From an uncultured Mediterranea sp. (GTDB taxonomy: Bacteria; Bacteroidota; Bacteroidia; Bacteroidales; Bacteroidaceae), in NCBI GenBank assembly GCA_945831575.1, contig CAMACX010000001.1, positions 1 to 64,000 on the forward strand: a stretch of DNA of 64,000 nucleotides, given 5' to 3'. Below, in pieces: positions 25,330 through 33,950 of this stretch (position 1 is the stretch's first letter; the number at the start of each line of letters is the position of its first letter). The notes under the pieces are model-generated. The model was not told where the DNA came from. It saw only the letters and a program-made list of their open reading frames with translations, and searched no databases. Made by a program: the position numbers and the translations under genes.

Positions 25330-26289
25330 ATGAAGAGTTTTACCAATGTATTCGACCTAGGCGACCTGAACGTGGCTTTGGCCGAGGCGTTTGAAATCAA
25401 GAAAGCGCGTTATCAATTTGAGTCACTGGGACACCACAAGACCTGCCTGCTCATCTTCTTCAACAACAGCCTGCGCACCCGCTTGAGCACGCAGAAGGCC
25501 GCACGCAACTTGGGCATGGATGTCATCGTACTCGATGTAAACCAAGGGGCCTGGAAGCTGGAGACAGAGCGCGGCGTGGTGATGGACGGCGACAAGAGCG
25601 AACACCTGCTGGAGGCTATCCCCGTGATGGCCAGCTATTGCGATGTAATCGGTGTGCGTAGCTTTGCCCGCTTCGAGAACCGCGAAGATGACTATAACGA
25701 AAAGATTCTCAATCAATTCATCCAATACAGCGGAAAGCCTGTCTTCTCGATGGAGGCCGCTACAGGACATCCCCTGCAGGCCTTTGCCGACTTGATCACC
25801 ATCGAGGAGCACAAGCGCACGGAGCGCCCTAAGGTAGTGCTGACCTGGGCCCCCCACCCCCGTGCCCTGCCACAGGCTGTACCCAACTCGTTTGCCGACT
25901 TCATGAACGAAGCCAACGTGGACCTGGTCATCACTCACCCCGAAGGGTATGAGCTGGACCCCAAATTCGTGCGCGGTGCCCGCGTGGAGTATGACCAGAA
26001 GAAGGCCTTTGAAGGGGCAGACTTCATCTATGCCAAAAACTGGGCCTGTCCGGGTGTGACACACCCCGAGGATTACGGCAAGATACTGAGCAAGGAGATG
26101 AGTTGGACGGTGGATAGTGAACACATGAGCTGGACCAACAATGCCTTCTTCATGCACTGCCTGCCTGTGAGACGCAACATGATCGTGACCGACGAGGTCA
26201 TTGAGGCCCCCACCTCACTCGTCATCCCCGAAGCTGCCAACCGCGAAATCTCGGCTACCGTCGTACTGAAGCGACTGCTGCAAGGATAA
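25330..26289 (+). CDS. argF': N-succinylornithine carbamoyltransferase
   Basis: Transfers the carbamoyl group to succinylated ornithine in the Bacteroidetes variant of arginine synthesis. The 319-residue sequence has the carbamoyl-phosphate loop as NSLRTR (46-51), KLETERGVVMDGDKSEHLLE (76-95), the HPLQAFAD region and HCLPVRR. It closely resembles the B. fragilis enzyme as I remember it. The residue at position 90, which sets succinyl versus acetyl specificity, is Ser here where B. fragilis has Pro. Published swaps (recalled) indicate that Ser at this site still favours the succinyl substrate. It is monocistronic, with its own promoter. Confidence 0.9.
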   Translation: MKSFTNVFDLGDLNVALAEAFEIKKARYQFESLGHHKTCLLIFFNNSLRTRLSTQKAARNLGMDVIVLDVNQGAWKLETERGVVMDGDKSEHLLEAIPVMASYCDVIGVRSFARFENREDDYNEKILNQFIQYSGKPVFSMEAATGHPLQAFADLITIEEHKRTERPKVVLTWAPHPRALPQAVPNSFADFMNEANVDLVITHPEGYELDPKFVRGARVEYDQKKAFEGADFIYAKNWACPGVTHPEDYGKILSKEMSWTVDSEHMSWTNNAFFMHCLPVRRNMIVTDEVIEAPTSLVIPEAANREISATVVLKRLLQG

Positions 26290-26322
26290 GGTAGGTTCAT
26301 CTAGAAAGGGCAAAAGCTTTAC

Positions 26323-27000
26323 TCACACCCTGGTGTAGGAATGGTAAACAGCCGTCACGGTCTGTTGCTGCGAATGGTAATCCGTATAGCTGAACACGAC
26401 CTCTACCGTGGAGATGCCGGCGATGAGATAGTGGCTTAGCGGGACAGAGAGATAGGCCCGCGCAGAATAGGCCTCTACATCATCGTCGGCATCATGGTAA
26501 AGGAGCAGCGAAAGACGGCAGCTGCCTGCTGCCTCATCGTAAACGACCTCCTGCTCCACGAAGTGGAAGCGGTGGGTCTTGCTCTGCTGCTTGATGGAGA
26601 GGACAAGGTTGAAGTAGCCACATCCCATCCAGGAGGAGACCAATTCTACCCCATCGGTCTTAATCCCCTGCGTGAACTCTGCTGCGGGCTTGGGCAGTGG
26701 AGAGATGGCTTTGCGCACCGCATAGAGTACAGCGCCCTGACGGCCAGCGGCATCGGTAGTGATAAGGTAGTTGCTGACGATGCGCAGCAACGAGTCGGGT
26801 GTGGAGCGGAATGCGGAGTGGTCGCTGACCACAGGCCACGTCTCGCCTGCATCGGTAGTCACCTGATTAACAGCACCATCTGCCCCCGTTGCAGCGGAGA
26901 GATACTCCAGCTGCACAGAGGGGTAATGGTAATCATCGCTGCCACAAGCTGTCAGCAGGCCGAGCATCAGGCACCATAGCACAGGCCGAAAAGCCAACAT
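26323..27000 (-). CDS. NigD-like lipoprotein
   Basis: A predicted outer-envelope lipoprotein of 225 residues from the ATG at 27000, giving a compact signal peptide with lipobox LLTAC (Cys19). An ATG at 27027 would add nine residues. The C-terminal domain has the NigD-type pattern LSLLLYHDADDDVEAYSARA followed by YLSVPL and beta-strands ending TAVYHSYTRV. NigD is named for a cell-envelope protein encoded near B. fragilis bacteriocin genes, but most homologues have no known function. It lies 65 nt after the acyltransferase gene and is the last gene of this - strand series. Confidence 0.7.
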   Translation of the reverse strand: MLAFRPVLWCLMLGLLTACGSDDYHYPSVQLEYLSAATGADGAVNQVTTDAGETWPVVSDHSAFRSTPDSLLRIVSNYLITTDAAGRQGAVLYAVRKAISPLPKPAAEFTQGIKTDGVELVSSWMGCGYFNLVLSIKQQSKTHRFHFVEQEVVYDEAAGSCRLSLLLYHDADDDVEAYSARAYLSVPLSHYLIAGISTVEVVFSYTDYHSQQQTVTAVYHSYTRV

Positions 27001-27065
27001 GCCCGCAGAGATATAACTAAGCGTCATAGATTATTCGTATAGACTGTATTCACTGTAGAGGCATA

Positions 27066-28214
27066 TTAATCTCCAACCGCCGCCAGATGGTTCTTCAACG
27101 GATTGGCATACATCTGAAGCAACTTTTCCCTCAAGAAGGCCTCATCCTTACCGGGCAGGGTGATGCGTGCAAGCTGCTGGGCCACATAGGACTCGAAGAG
27201 CTGCTTTTCCTCCGTCGTGTAGTGACCGGCAAATTCTGATGTGCCCGACAGCAGGTCGGCAGCCACGTAGTTGCCGGGATAGAGACGGTAGTTGGCATGG
27301 ATGCCACGGTCAATGAGGGCAGCCACACGGGCGAAAATCTCCTGCTTGGGCAACGAGCGGTCGATGGCCTGCAGCTCCTCATCTATGCAGGGTGCAGTAC
27401 AGAAATGTACACGTCCCTTGGAGCCAAAGAGGCCCGTCTGCATGTTGAGCAGGTCATCAGCCTGACTCTTCTTGAAGCCAGGGATGTCGCGCTTCTGCTG
27501 GAATTCCTGCGCCTTAAGGTAGTCGCAAGGGTCATATTCATAGCTGATGGAGAGGGGTACGATATGCATCTGCAGGAGGCGGTCGATGAGATCGCCCTCG
27601 CCACCCATGGCCATCATCTTGAGCACGCTCTCCTGCGTGCGGTCGTTGCTGTCCTTAGCCCGTCCCTCACGCTGGGCAATCCAGATGGACTGCCGCTTCT
27701 CACCGATGGCATAGTGCATGTAGCGCGACATGCGGGCCGATGACTCAAGCATCTGGCGCATGGTGAGGGCCCGCTGCACGATGAACGACTTGTTGATGCG
27801 CACCAGCTTCTTAATCCAGGGATAGATGAGCAGGTTATCACCAATGGCAATCTCCACCGTGTCCTGCCCCTCATCGGCCAGGAGCACCGAGAGGAAACCC
27901 GAATCGAGGATGATGTCGCGGTGGTTGGAGACATAGGTACAGGCCCCATCCTTGTCCGCCAGAGCAGAACGGTCGAGGTTCACCCCCTTGGTGTGCTCTG
28001 CCATAATCTTCTTAATCAGCGGATAGCAGAAGGCCTTCTGAAAGGCGAACTTGGTCTTGCAGCCACGCATCGTGGCGGCAATGGCCTCAAAGGGCACACC
28101 AGGCATCACAGCGGCAACAACCTGCCGGAACATCTCATCAGCCAGCAGTTCTTCATAAATCTGCGGCAGCTCCTCATCGAGATAAGGGCGGATTTCGTCA
28201 AATTCGTTCATCAT
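27066..28214 (-). CDS. phospholipid/glycerol acyltransferase family protein
   Basis: A 382-residue protein of the LPLAT superfamily. The acceptor block is SNHRDIILDS (about 95-104), a variant of the usual NHX4D motif with one extra residue before the aspartate. A substrate-binding block, IWIAQREGRAKDSNDRTQES, follows near residue 178. There are no clear membrane segments. It probably acylates lysophosphatidate or a related glycerolipid at the inner membrane; the exact acceptor is unknown. It follows ddl by 52 nt in a gene order (RluD, Ddl, acyltransferase) known from other Bacteroides. Confidence 0.8.
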   Translation of the reverse strand: MMNEFDEIRPYLDEELPQIYEELLADEMFRQVVAAVMPGVPFEAIAATMRGCKTKFAFQKAFCYPLIKKIMAEHTKGVNLDRSALADKDGACTYVSNHRDIILDSGFLSVLLADEGQDTVEIAIGDNLLIYPWIKKLVRINKSFIVQRALTMRQMLESSARMSRYMHYAIGEKRQSIWIAQREGRAKDSNDRTQESVLKMMAMGGEGDLIDRLLQMHIVPLSISYEYDPCDYLKAQEFQQKRDIPGFKKSQADDLLNMQTGLFGSKGRVHFCTAPCIDEELQAIDRSLPKQEIFARVAALIDRGIHANYRLYPGNYVAADLLSGTSEFAGHYTTEEKQLFESYVAQQLARITLPGKDEAFLREKLLQMYANPLKNHLAAVGD

Positions 28215-28237
28215 GTTGCTTAAAATAAGGTTCTAGG

Positions 28238-28259
28238 AACCACAGATTTCACTGTGGTT
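28238..28259. repeat. small AACCACAG/CTGTGGTT hairpin
   Basis: A perfect 8-bp inverted repeat between ddl and the acyltransferase gene. Its left side, TAGGAACCACAGATTT, recurs in reverse complement near 4755-4771 and in part within the ftsH 3' end near 2731. Confidence 0.5.
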
Positions 28260-28266
28260 TCGATAA

Positions 28267-29247
28267 TTAATTAAACTTGTCTTCAATAATGTCGGTCATC
28301 ACCTCCTTGATGTCGAGGCCGGCGGCACGCACCTGCTGGGGGATGAAGCTGGTGGCTGTCATGCCGGGGGTGGTGTTGACCTCCAGGAGGTTGATCTTCT
28401 CATCAGCGGAGATGATGTAATCCACGCGAATGATGCCCTGAGCACCGAGGATGTCATAGATAGCCAGGGTGAGGCGCTGCACACGGTCGCGCAAGGCATC
28501 AGGAATGCGGGCGGGAGTAATCTCCTGCACCTGACCGTTGTACTTGGCATCGTAGTCGAAGAACTCGTTGCTGGTCACCACCTCGGTAATGGGGAAGACC
28601 ACGCTCTTCTCCTTGGTGCGGTAACAGCCACAGGTAATCTCCGTGCCGGCCATGAAGGCCTCGATCATCACCTCCTGAGCCTCGTCAAAGGCCTTGGCAA
28701 TGGCGGGCTGTATCTGCTCGGCACTCTTCACCTTGGTCACACCGAAGCTGCTTCCGCCCAGGCTGGGCTTGATGAAGCAGGGGAGGCCAATCTTGCTCAC
28801 CACCTCCTCATCAGGGATGTACTGTCCCTTGCGCAACAGGATAGAGTCGGCCACCCGTACACCGAAGGCACGCAGGTACTGGATGCAGGCAAACTTGTCG
28901 TAAGTGAGCGATGCGGCCAGCACGCCGCAACAAGAATAAGGTATGTGGAGCATGTCGAAGTAGCCCTGCAACCGACCGTCCTCACCCGGGGTGCCGTGGA
29001 TGGTGATGTAGGCAAAGTCGAAGGTCACCTTGGTGCCATCGGGCTGGCGGAAACTGAAGTCATTGCGGTCGATGGGTGCAACGGCACCATCAGGCAGTTG
29101 CACATGCCAGTCGAGGCCATGCATCTGCACGATATAGAGGTTGTATCTCTCTTTGTCGATGAATGAATAGATGCCCGCTGCACTGCGCAGCGAGACGTGA
29201 TACTCGGAGGTATCTCCACCTCCTACAATAGCGATTGTACGTTTCAT
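28267..29247 (-). CDS. ddl: D-alanine--D-alanine ligase
   Basis: An ATP-grasp enzyme of 326 residues that joins two D-alanines for peptidoglycan precursors in the cytoplasm. The N-terminal GGGDTSEYHVSLRSA (about 8-22) matches the Ddl signature region. The ATP-grasp part has LPCFIKPSLGGSSFGVTKVK (about 154-173) and the metal-binding LLEVNTTPGMTATSFIPQQ (about 289-307). Its ATG overlaps the rluD stop by 4 nt, implying coupling. With the PASTA protein upstream, this is a small envelope-assembly operon. Confidence 0.95.
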   Translation of the reverse strand: MKRTIAIVGGGDTSEYHVSLRSAAGIYSFIDKERYNLYIVQMHGLDWHVQLPDGAVAPIDRNDFSFRQPDGTKVTFDFAYITIHGTPGEDGRLQGYFDMLHIPYSCCGVLAASLTYDKFACIQYLRAFGVRVADSILLRKGQYIPDEEVVSKIGLPCFIKPSLGGSSFGVTKVKSAEQIQPAIAKAFDEAQEVMIEAFMAGTEITCGCYRTKEKSVVFPITEVVTSNEFFDYDAKYNGQVQEITPARIPDALRDRVQRLTLAIYDILGAQGIIRVDYIISADEKINLLEVNTTPGMTATSFIPQQVRAAGLDIKEVMTDIIEDKFN

Positions 29248-30374
29248 ATCGTTTCTCCTCTGTTACTGATGTAGCTTCGCCAGCGCTCGATAAGGGCGGT
29301 CATGTCGGGGGGCAAGGGGGCGGAGAAGTCCATCTCCTCGCCGGTGACGGGGTGCTTGAAGCCAAGCGTCATGGCATGAAGGGCCTGCCGGGGGCAAGTG
29401 TCGAAGCAATTGTTTACGAATTGTTTGTATTTTGCAAAATGGGTTCCTTTGAGTATCTCGTGGCCGCCGTAGCGCTCATCGTTGAAGAGGATATGGCCGA
29501 TGTGCTTCATGTGGACACGAATCTGGTGAGTACGCCCAGTCTCAAGGATGCACTCCACGAGGGTGACATAACCGAAGCGCTCAAGCACGCGGTAGTGGGT
29601 CACAGCGTGTTTGCCTTCGCCATCGGGCAGTACGGCCATCTGCATACGGTCGCGCGGGTTACGGCCGATGTCGCCTGTGATAGTACCTTCGTCCTGCTCC
29701 ACGTTGCCCCAGACCAGGGCACGGTAGCGGCGACGAGTGGTCTTATGGAAGAACTGGTTGCCCAGGTGAGTCTTGGCATCGGGGTTTTTGGCGATGACAA
29801 GCAGGCCGGAGGTGTCCTTGTCGATGCGGTGGACGAGGCCCACATGGGGGTCGTTGGCATCGTAGTCGGGGTTGTCCTTGAGGTGCCAGGCGATGGCGTT
29901 GACCAGTGTACCGTGGTAGTTGCCGTGGCCCGGATGCACCACCAGACCTGCCGGCTTGTTGACCACCATCAGGTAACGGTCCTCATAGACCACCTCCAGA
30001 GGGATGTCTTCGGGGATGACCTCGTTCTCGTAGCGGGGGCGGTCCATCATCACGGTGATGACATCAAGGGGCTTCACCTTGTAGCTGCTCTTCACAGCCT
30101 TGCCGTTGGCCATCACGAAGCCTGCGTCCGCCGCCTTCTGGATGCGGTTGCGCGAAGCATTGGTGAGGCGGTCGAAGAGGTATTTATCGACGCGCATCAT
30201 CTCCTGCCCCTTATCGACCACGACCCGGAAGTGCTCGTAGAGGGCGGGGGATGATGCGATGGGCTCTATATCATCCATCGCATCGTCCAGCTCTTCGATG
30301 TCGTTGTTGGTGTCTTCATCGAGAGAATTGTTCTCGACGAATGGGGCTGTTTCGTTGATGATGTCTGCGTTCAT
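29244..30374 (-). CDS. rluD: RluA/RluD family pseudouridine synthase
   Basis: Converts uridine to pseudouridine in 23S rRNA, most likely the helix 69 sites if truly RluD. The 376 residues begin with an acidic 45-residue extension (NSLDEDTNNDIEELDDAMDD). An S4 RNA-binding domain (about 57-120) and the catalytic domain follow. The catalytic aspartate is in HVGLVHRIDKDTSGLLVIAK. The gene is 28 nt downstream of the PASTA gene and overlaps ddl by 4 nt. The extension is longer and more acidic than in enterobacterial RluD, which starts close to the S4 domain. Confidence 0.9.
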   Translation of the reverse strand: MNADIINETAPFVENNSLDEDTNNDIEELDDAMDDIEPIASSPALYEHFRVVVDKGQEMMRVDKYLFDRLTNASRNRIQKAADAGFVMANGKAVKSSYKVKPLDVITVMMDRPRYENEVIPEDIPLEVVYEDRYLMVVNKPAGLVVHPGHGNYHGTLVNAIAWHLKDNPDYDANDPHVGLVHRIDKDTSGLLVIAKNPDAKTHLGNQFFHKTTRRRYRALVWGNVEQDEGTITGDIGRNPRDRMQMAVLPDGEGKHAVTHYRVLERFGYVTLVECILETGRTHQIRVHMKHIGHILFNDERYGGHEILKGTHFAKYKQFVNNCFDTCPRQALHAMTLGFKHPVTGEEMDFSAPLPPDMTALIERWRSYISNRGETI

Positions 30375-30402
30375 TCCTTTCTTTATTTAAAAGATGCATT
30401 GC

Positions 30403-31062
30403 CTAGAACCAGTCGTCCTCTTTCTCTTCTTCTCCCTTTGGATTGCCTGCCGGGAGGGACTCTGAATGGGGGCGGACGGCTATGGAGTCACTGTCGTTCG
30501 GAAGTTCGCCGCCACAGCCTACCATCAGCTGGAGGGTGGAACCAATGGGCACCTTTTCACCGGGGCGGAGCAGACGGCCTTTGTACTTCACGCCATAGAC
30601 CCAGTCCAGTTCACCGTTCACCAGCTCTACGCTGTCAAGCTTGAACTCCTCGGCACGGAGCGAAGCCTCGGCTTGACGCAGGGAGCTGTTGTCTGCCACA
30701 TCAGGCACCTCCTTCAAGGGGATGCTCAAAGTGTTGATGGTAAGATAGACTGTGCGCCCCAGCTTGACGTTTTGCCCGGCTACGGGCACGATATCAAGCA
30801 CGCTACCTGCCGGCATGGTCTTGACATAATTGGAGTCAGACACCACGGCTATCAAGCCAGCTCGCTGAATCAGCATCTCCGCCTCATCAGCACTCAGTCC
30901 CTTCACATCGGGCACTTTGACTGCCTCACCGTGGTGCGTATAGAGATTGAGCCCCTTGAGCACACCCAGCACGAGGAGCACAGCCACTACGACCATGGCT
31001 ATCAAGTTGCCCCACAACAGCGCATTGTGCTTAAACGAAAAAAATTCCTTTATTGTCATCAC
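30403..31062 (-). CDS. PASTA domain membrane protein
   Basis: A 219-residue bitopic protein: a short cytoplasmic start (MTIKEFFSFKHNA), a transmembrane helix (about 15-38, NLIAMVVVAVLLVLGVL), then two or three PASTA repeats (about 45-110 and 112-180). The first begins VKVPDVKGLSADEAEMLIQR. PASTA modules bind peptidoglycan stem peptides, usually as sensors on Ser/Thr kinases or PBPs; here no kinase or transpeptidase domain is present. It heads the operon PASTA-rluD-ddl-acyltransferase. The promoter is one copy of the 64-bp repeat at 31077-31140. Confidence 0.85.
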   Translation of the reverse strand: MMTIKEFFSFKHNALLWGNLIAMVVVAVLLVLGVLKGLNLYTHHGEAVKVPDVKGLSADEAEMLIQRAGLIAVVSDSNYVKTMPAGSVLDIVPVAGQNVKLGRTVYLTINTLSIPLKEVPDVADNSSLRQAEASLRAEEFKLDSVELVNGELDWVYGVKYKGRLLRPGEKVPIGSTLQLMVGCGGELPNDSDSIAVRPHSESLPAGNPKGEEEKEDDWF

Positions 31063-31076
31063 TCAAAGTTTTGGTT

Positions 31077-31140
31077 TGCAAAGATAGTACAAACCGAGAG
31101 AATATACAAAAGAATGCTTGCATTATTTTGTTTTCCCGAG
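31077..31140. repeat. 64-bp promoter repeat, left copy
   Basis: Matches 32295-32358 at 57 of 64 positions. On the - strand it contains TTTG (31107-31110), a 20-nt spacer and TATCTTTG (31079-31086), so it is the promoter of the PASTA operon. Its left end supplies the last five codons and stop of the O-acyltransferase gene. Confidence 0.85.
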
Positions 31141-32274
31141 ACGCTTGCGCACCGGGGCCTCGTAGTACTTATACACTAGCCAGCCAAAGAGAACACATCC
31201 GGCATAGAGCGGAAGCGCCACCTGCCAGCTGTCGGCAAGCGAATAGCGCTGCTCGCGGATGAGCCAGGCGTAGAAGAGGTACATCACGGGGTAATGGATG
31301 AGGTAGAGCGGATAGGAGAGCTGACCAAGACCCTTGTAGAGTGCCTCCTGGCGCGATGTGCCCGTAGGAGCAGAAGCACTCAGCCAAACAATGACAGGGA
31401 AGATGACGATGATGCAGGCCATCTCGTAGAGGCCGTTAAGGCAGATGTCCCCAGCTGGCGCAATGGCCGGAACGTGGAAGAGCGCGAGGAGCAGCAATGT
31501 GGAGAGCGTGAAGGCCCCCTTGATGCGGCAGGGCTTGAAGTGACGGCTCATCAGCAGGCCCAGCGTGTAGGGGAAAGTCATGCGGAGCAGTCCGCCGCAG
31601 AAGTTGACACCATCGAGTGTCCACCCCACCCCGATGCAGCCGTAGCCCGAAGGGTCGGTCAGCGCATAGCCCGTGAGCAGCAGGCCGAGCAGCACCACCA
31701 GCGCCGTGAGCCAGCGGGTAGAGAGGCGGCGGATGGCCAACGCATAGAGGATATTACCTATATATTCAAAGAAGAGTGACCACGAAGGGCCGTTGAGCGG
31801 AAACATCTCACCGTTGCCACGCACCTCGTAACCCACTCCGGGCAGGGCCGGAATCATGAAGCAGCCAGCCACCAGAGCCAACAACACGAAGTGGAGTGCC
31901 ACGGGGGTACCATCCCATTGCTGCGCACCACCCAGAAGGAAGGTCAGCGCTCCAAACAGCGCCCCAAAGACCACCATGGGATGCAGACGAATCAGACGGC
32001 GACGGAAGAACTCACCCACCGTGAAGCCCTTACGCCAGCGGTCATCGTAGGCATAGCCCATCACGAACCCCGAGAGCAGGAAGAAGAAATCCACCGCCAG
32101 GTAGCCGTGGTTGATGACCGTAATCACCCCCTCCCCTGCCCCGTTGACTCCCTCAGCAAAGGCAAATCCTTCAAACACATGATACCACACCACCAGCAAG
32201 GCGGCCACACCCCGCAGTCCATCCAGCAGGGCAAAATGGGGCTTAGTGCCCAACAACTTTTTTGAATTCTCCAT
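31123..32274 (-). CDS. acyltransferase 3 family membrane O-acyltransferase
   Basis: A 383-residue integral membrane protein of the Acyltransferase_3 (OafA/NodX) family, which transfers acetyl or similar groups to surface glycans. The start at 32274 gives MENSKKLLGTKPHF. The family's early block is FALLDGLRGVAALLVVWYHV (about 15-34, with the R and H typical of the family). AVDFFFLLSGFVMGYAY follows, and about ten hydrophobic segments cover the rest. It is monocistronic and bracketed by 64-bp direct repeats that both carry promoters. The downstream copy contributes its C-terminus LGKTK, which points to insertion or duplication at this site. Confidence 0.88.
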   Translation of the reverse strand: MENSKKLLGTKPHFALLDGLRGVAALLVVWYHVFEGFAFAEGVNGAGEGVITVINHGYLAVDFFFLLSGFVMGYAYDDRWRKGFTVGEFFRRRLIRLHPMVVFGALFGALTFLLGGAQQWDGTPVALHFVLLALVAGCFMIPALPGVGYEVRGNGEMFPLNGPSWSLFFEYIGNILYALAIRRLSTRWLTALVVLLGLLLTGYALTDPSGYGCIGVGWTLDGVNFCGGLLRMTFPYTLGLLMSRHFKPCRIKGAFTLSTLLLLALFHVPAIAPAGDICLNGLYEMACIIVIFPVIVWLSASAPTGTSRQEALYKGLGQLSYPLYLIHYPVMYLFYAWLIREQRYSLADSWQVALPLYAGCVLFGWLVYKYYEAPVRKRLGKTK

Positions 32275-32294
32275 AATTAGCATGATTTTAGGTG

Positions 32295-32358
32295 TGCAAA
32301 GGTAGTGCAAACCGAGAGAAATAACAAAAGAATGCTTGCATTATTTTGTATTTCCGAG
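32295..32358. repeat. 64-bp promoter repeat, right copy
   Basis: Second copy of the element at 31077-31140. On the - strand it has TTTG (32325-32328), a 20-nt spacer and TACCTTTG (32297-32304), placing an RNA start about 15 nt before the acyltransferase ATG. A third, shorter relative at 32377-32407 (28 of 31 positions) has TATCTTTA as its -7. Confidence 0.85.
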
Positions 32359-32422
32359 GTGCAGCCTAGCTTATCTAAAGATAATGCAAACCGAGAGAAA
32401 TAGCAAATCCTACGCACCGATT

Positions 32423-32545
32423 CCCTAGAAAAAGTGTAGAGAAACAGCTATCATTCGCTTAGAAAAGTGTAGAAAATCCGGAATATTCCCTTGGAAAAGT
32501 GTAGAATTTCTTGTTTTTTCGCTTGGAAAAATGTATCTTTGCGGC
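32423..32545 (+). repeat. 32-bp tandem repeat leading into a promoter
   Basis: Four units starting C(C/G)CT(T/A)(A/G)GAAAA begin near 32423, 32456, 32488 and 32520 (steps of 33, 32 and 32 bp), the first three containing GTGTAGA. In the fourth, GTGTAGA is replaced by ATGTATCTTTG, whose TATCTTTG (32534-32541) is the -7 box of the following ATPase gene. Confidence 0.75.
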
Positions 32546-32564
32546 GTAAATCATTGATAAGTAT

Positions 32565-33950
32565 ATGCTTAAAAGAAAGATTGAGAAATATTTAGTCCAA
32601 TGGAAGGCCTCTGAGGGTAAAAAGCCTCTTGTCATTAAAGGCATCCGTCAGTGTGGGAAAACCTATATCGTTCAGAAATTTGCCAAAGAACATTATGAAA
32701 GCGTGGTCTATATGAACTTCATCCTGGAGCCTGACAGAAAATCCGCTTTTACAGGCAATCTAGATGTAGAGACCATCACGCTCAACCTCACGGCATTAAT
32801 CCCTGGAAGTCGTTTCATCACAGGAAAGACCTGCATCATCCTTGACGAAATACAGGAATGCAAAGAGGCGAGGACGGCTTTAAAATCGTTTCATCTAGAT
32901 GGACGTTTTGATGTCATAGCCACAGGATCACTACTGGGAGTAAAAGGCTACGGCAAAAGCAGCAAGCATAGTGAAGAAGAGGGAGAAAAACGAGACTCTG
33001 TACCTGTGGGATATGAGACGGTAATTGATATGTATCCATTGGATTTTGAGGAATTTTTATGGGCCAATGGAATCAATGACAAGGTGATTGATTCGGTGAA
33101 ATCAAGCTTTCAGGACGAAAAGGCTGTGCCGGATGGCATTCATAAAGCCATGATGGAGTTACTTTACCGTTATGTCATCGTAGGCGGTCTGCCAGAAGCT
33201 GTGAATTGCTTCCTTGCGACAAAAAATATTGAGCAAATATACAAAGTACAACGCAGCCTGATAGCTGGGTATGAGGAAGATATGATAAAATATGCGGATG
33301 ATGCCGATAAGCCGAACATCCGGGAATGTTTTGAGTCTATTCCTAAGCAATTGGCCAAAGAGAACAAAAAGTTTCAGTATTCCGTGGTCAAAAAAGGCGG
33401 ACGAGCATCTCAGTACATCGGTAGCATCCAGTGGATGGAGGATGCAGGCATCGTGCGCAGATGCTATAATGTACGGATTACGGAATTGCCACTTGAGGGC
33501 AATTCCATCAAAGAGACTTTTAAAGTATATACCACAGATATAGGCATCCTCATGGGCATGCTGGATTATGGCACTCAGGCAGATATCTTACAGGGCAATC
33601 TGTTTGGCTACAAAGGAGCAATCTTTGAAAACCTAATGGCTGATTTCCTTTGTAAATCTGGGCAGAAGCTCTACTATTTCCATAAGGAGAGTGGTCTGGA
33701 GTTGGACTTCCTGGTGAGATACCATGGTGCCTGCGTCATTCTTGAGGTGAAGGCCAAGAGCGGCAAGACGAAGAGTATGAATACAGTGCTTAAAAACAAG
33801 GAGGTGTATCATGTCCACAACGCCATCAAATTGGGTCAATACAATGTCGGGCGCGAAGGAGATGTACTTACTATTCCGCTGTACATGGGATTCCTCATCG
33901 AAGACCGACTGGCGGATACCATGATTCCGGATATCGATTTGAGTATATGA
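32565..33950 (+). CDS. AAA ATPase with DUF4143 domain
   Basis: A 461-residue ATPase of the AAA_14/DUF4143 family. Walker A is VIKGIRQCGKTYIV (about 22-35), Walker B TCIILDEIQECKEAR (about 88-102), and sensor-like FDVIATGSLLG follows. The DUF4143 C-terminal half contains the nuclease-like ESGLELDFLVRYHGACVILE followed by VKAKSG. Function is unknown; the family is abundant and often linked to variable regions. The gene is more AT-rich than its neighbours. A second copy of its last nine codons and stop (MIPDIDLSI here, MIPDIQLSF there) lies 208 bp downstream, evidence of past recombination. Confidence 0.87.
   Translation: MLKRKIEKYLVQWKASEGKKPLVIKGIRQCGKTYIVQKFAKEHYESVVYMNFILEPDRKSAFTGNLDVETITLNLTALIPGSRFITGKTCIILDEIQECKEARTALKSFHLDGRFDVIATGSLLGVKGYGKSSKHSEEEGEKRDSVPVGYETVIDMYPLDFEEFLWANGINDKVIDSVKSSFQDEKAVPDGIHKAMMELLYRYVIVGGLPEAVNCFLATKNIEQIYKVQRSLIAGYEEDMIKYADDADKPNIRECFESIPKQLAKENKKFQYSVVKKGGRASQYIGSIQWMEDAGIVRRCYNVRITELPLEGNSIKETFKVYTTDIGILMGMLDYGTQADILQGNLFGYKGAIFENLMADFLCKSGQKLYYFHKESGLELDFLVRYHGACVILEVKAKSGKTKSMNTVLKNKEVYHVHNAIKLGQYNVGREGDVLTIPLYMGFLIEDRLADTMIPDIDLSI

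Noticed and set aside
31077..32358. Insertion sequence or composite transposon around the O-acyltransferase gene
   Set aside because: The repeats are direct, not terminal inverted, and no transposase is encoded between them.
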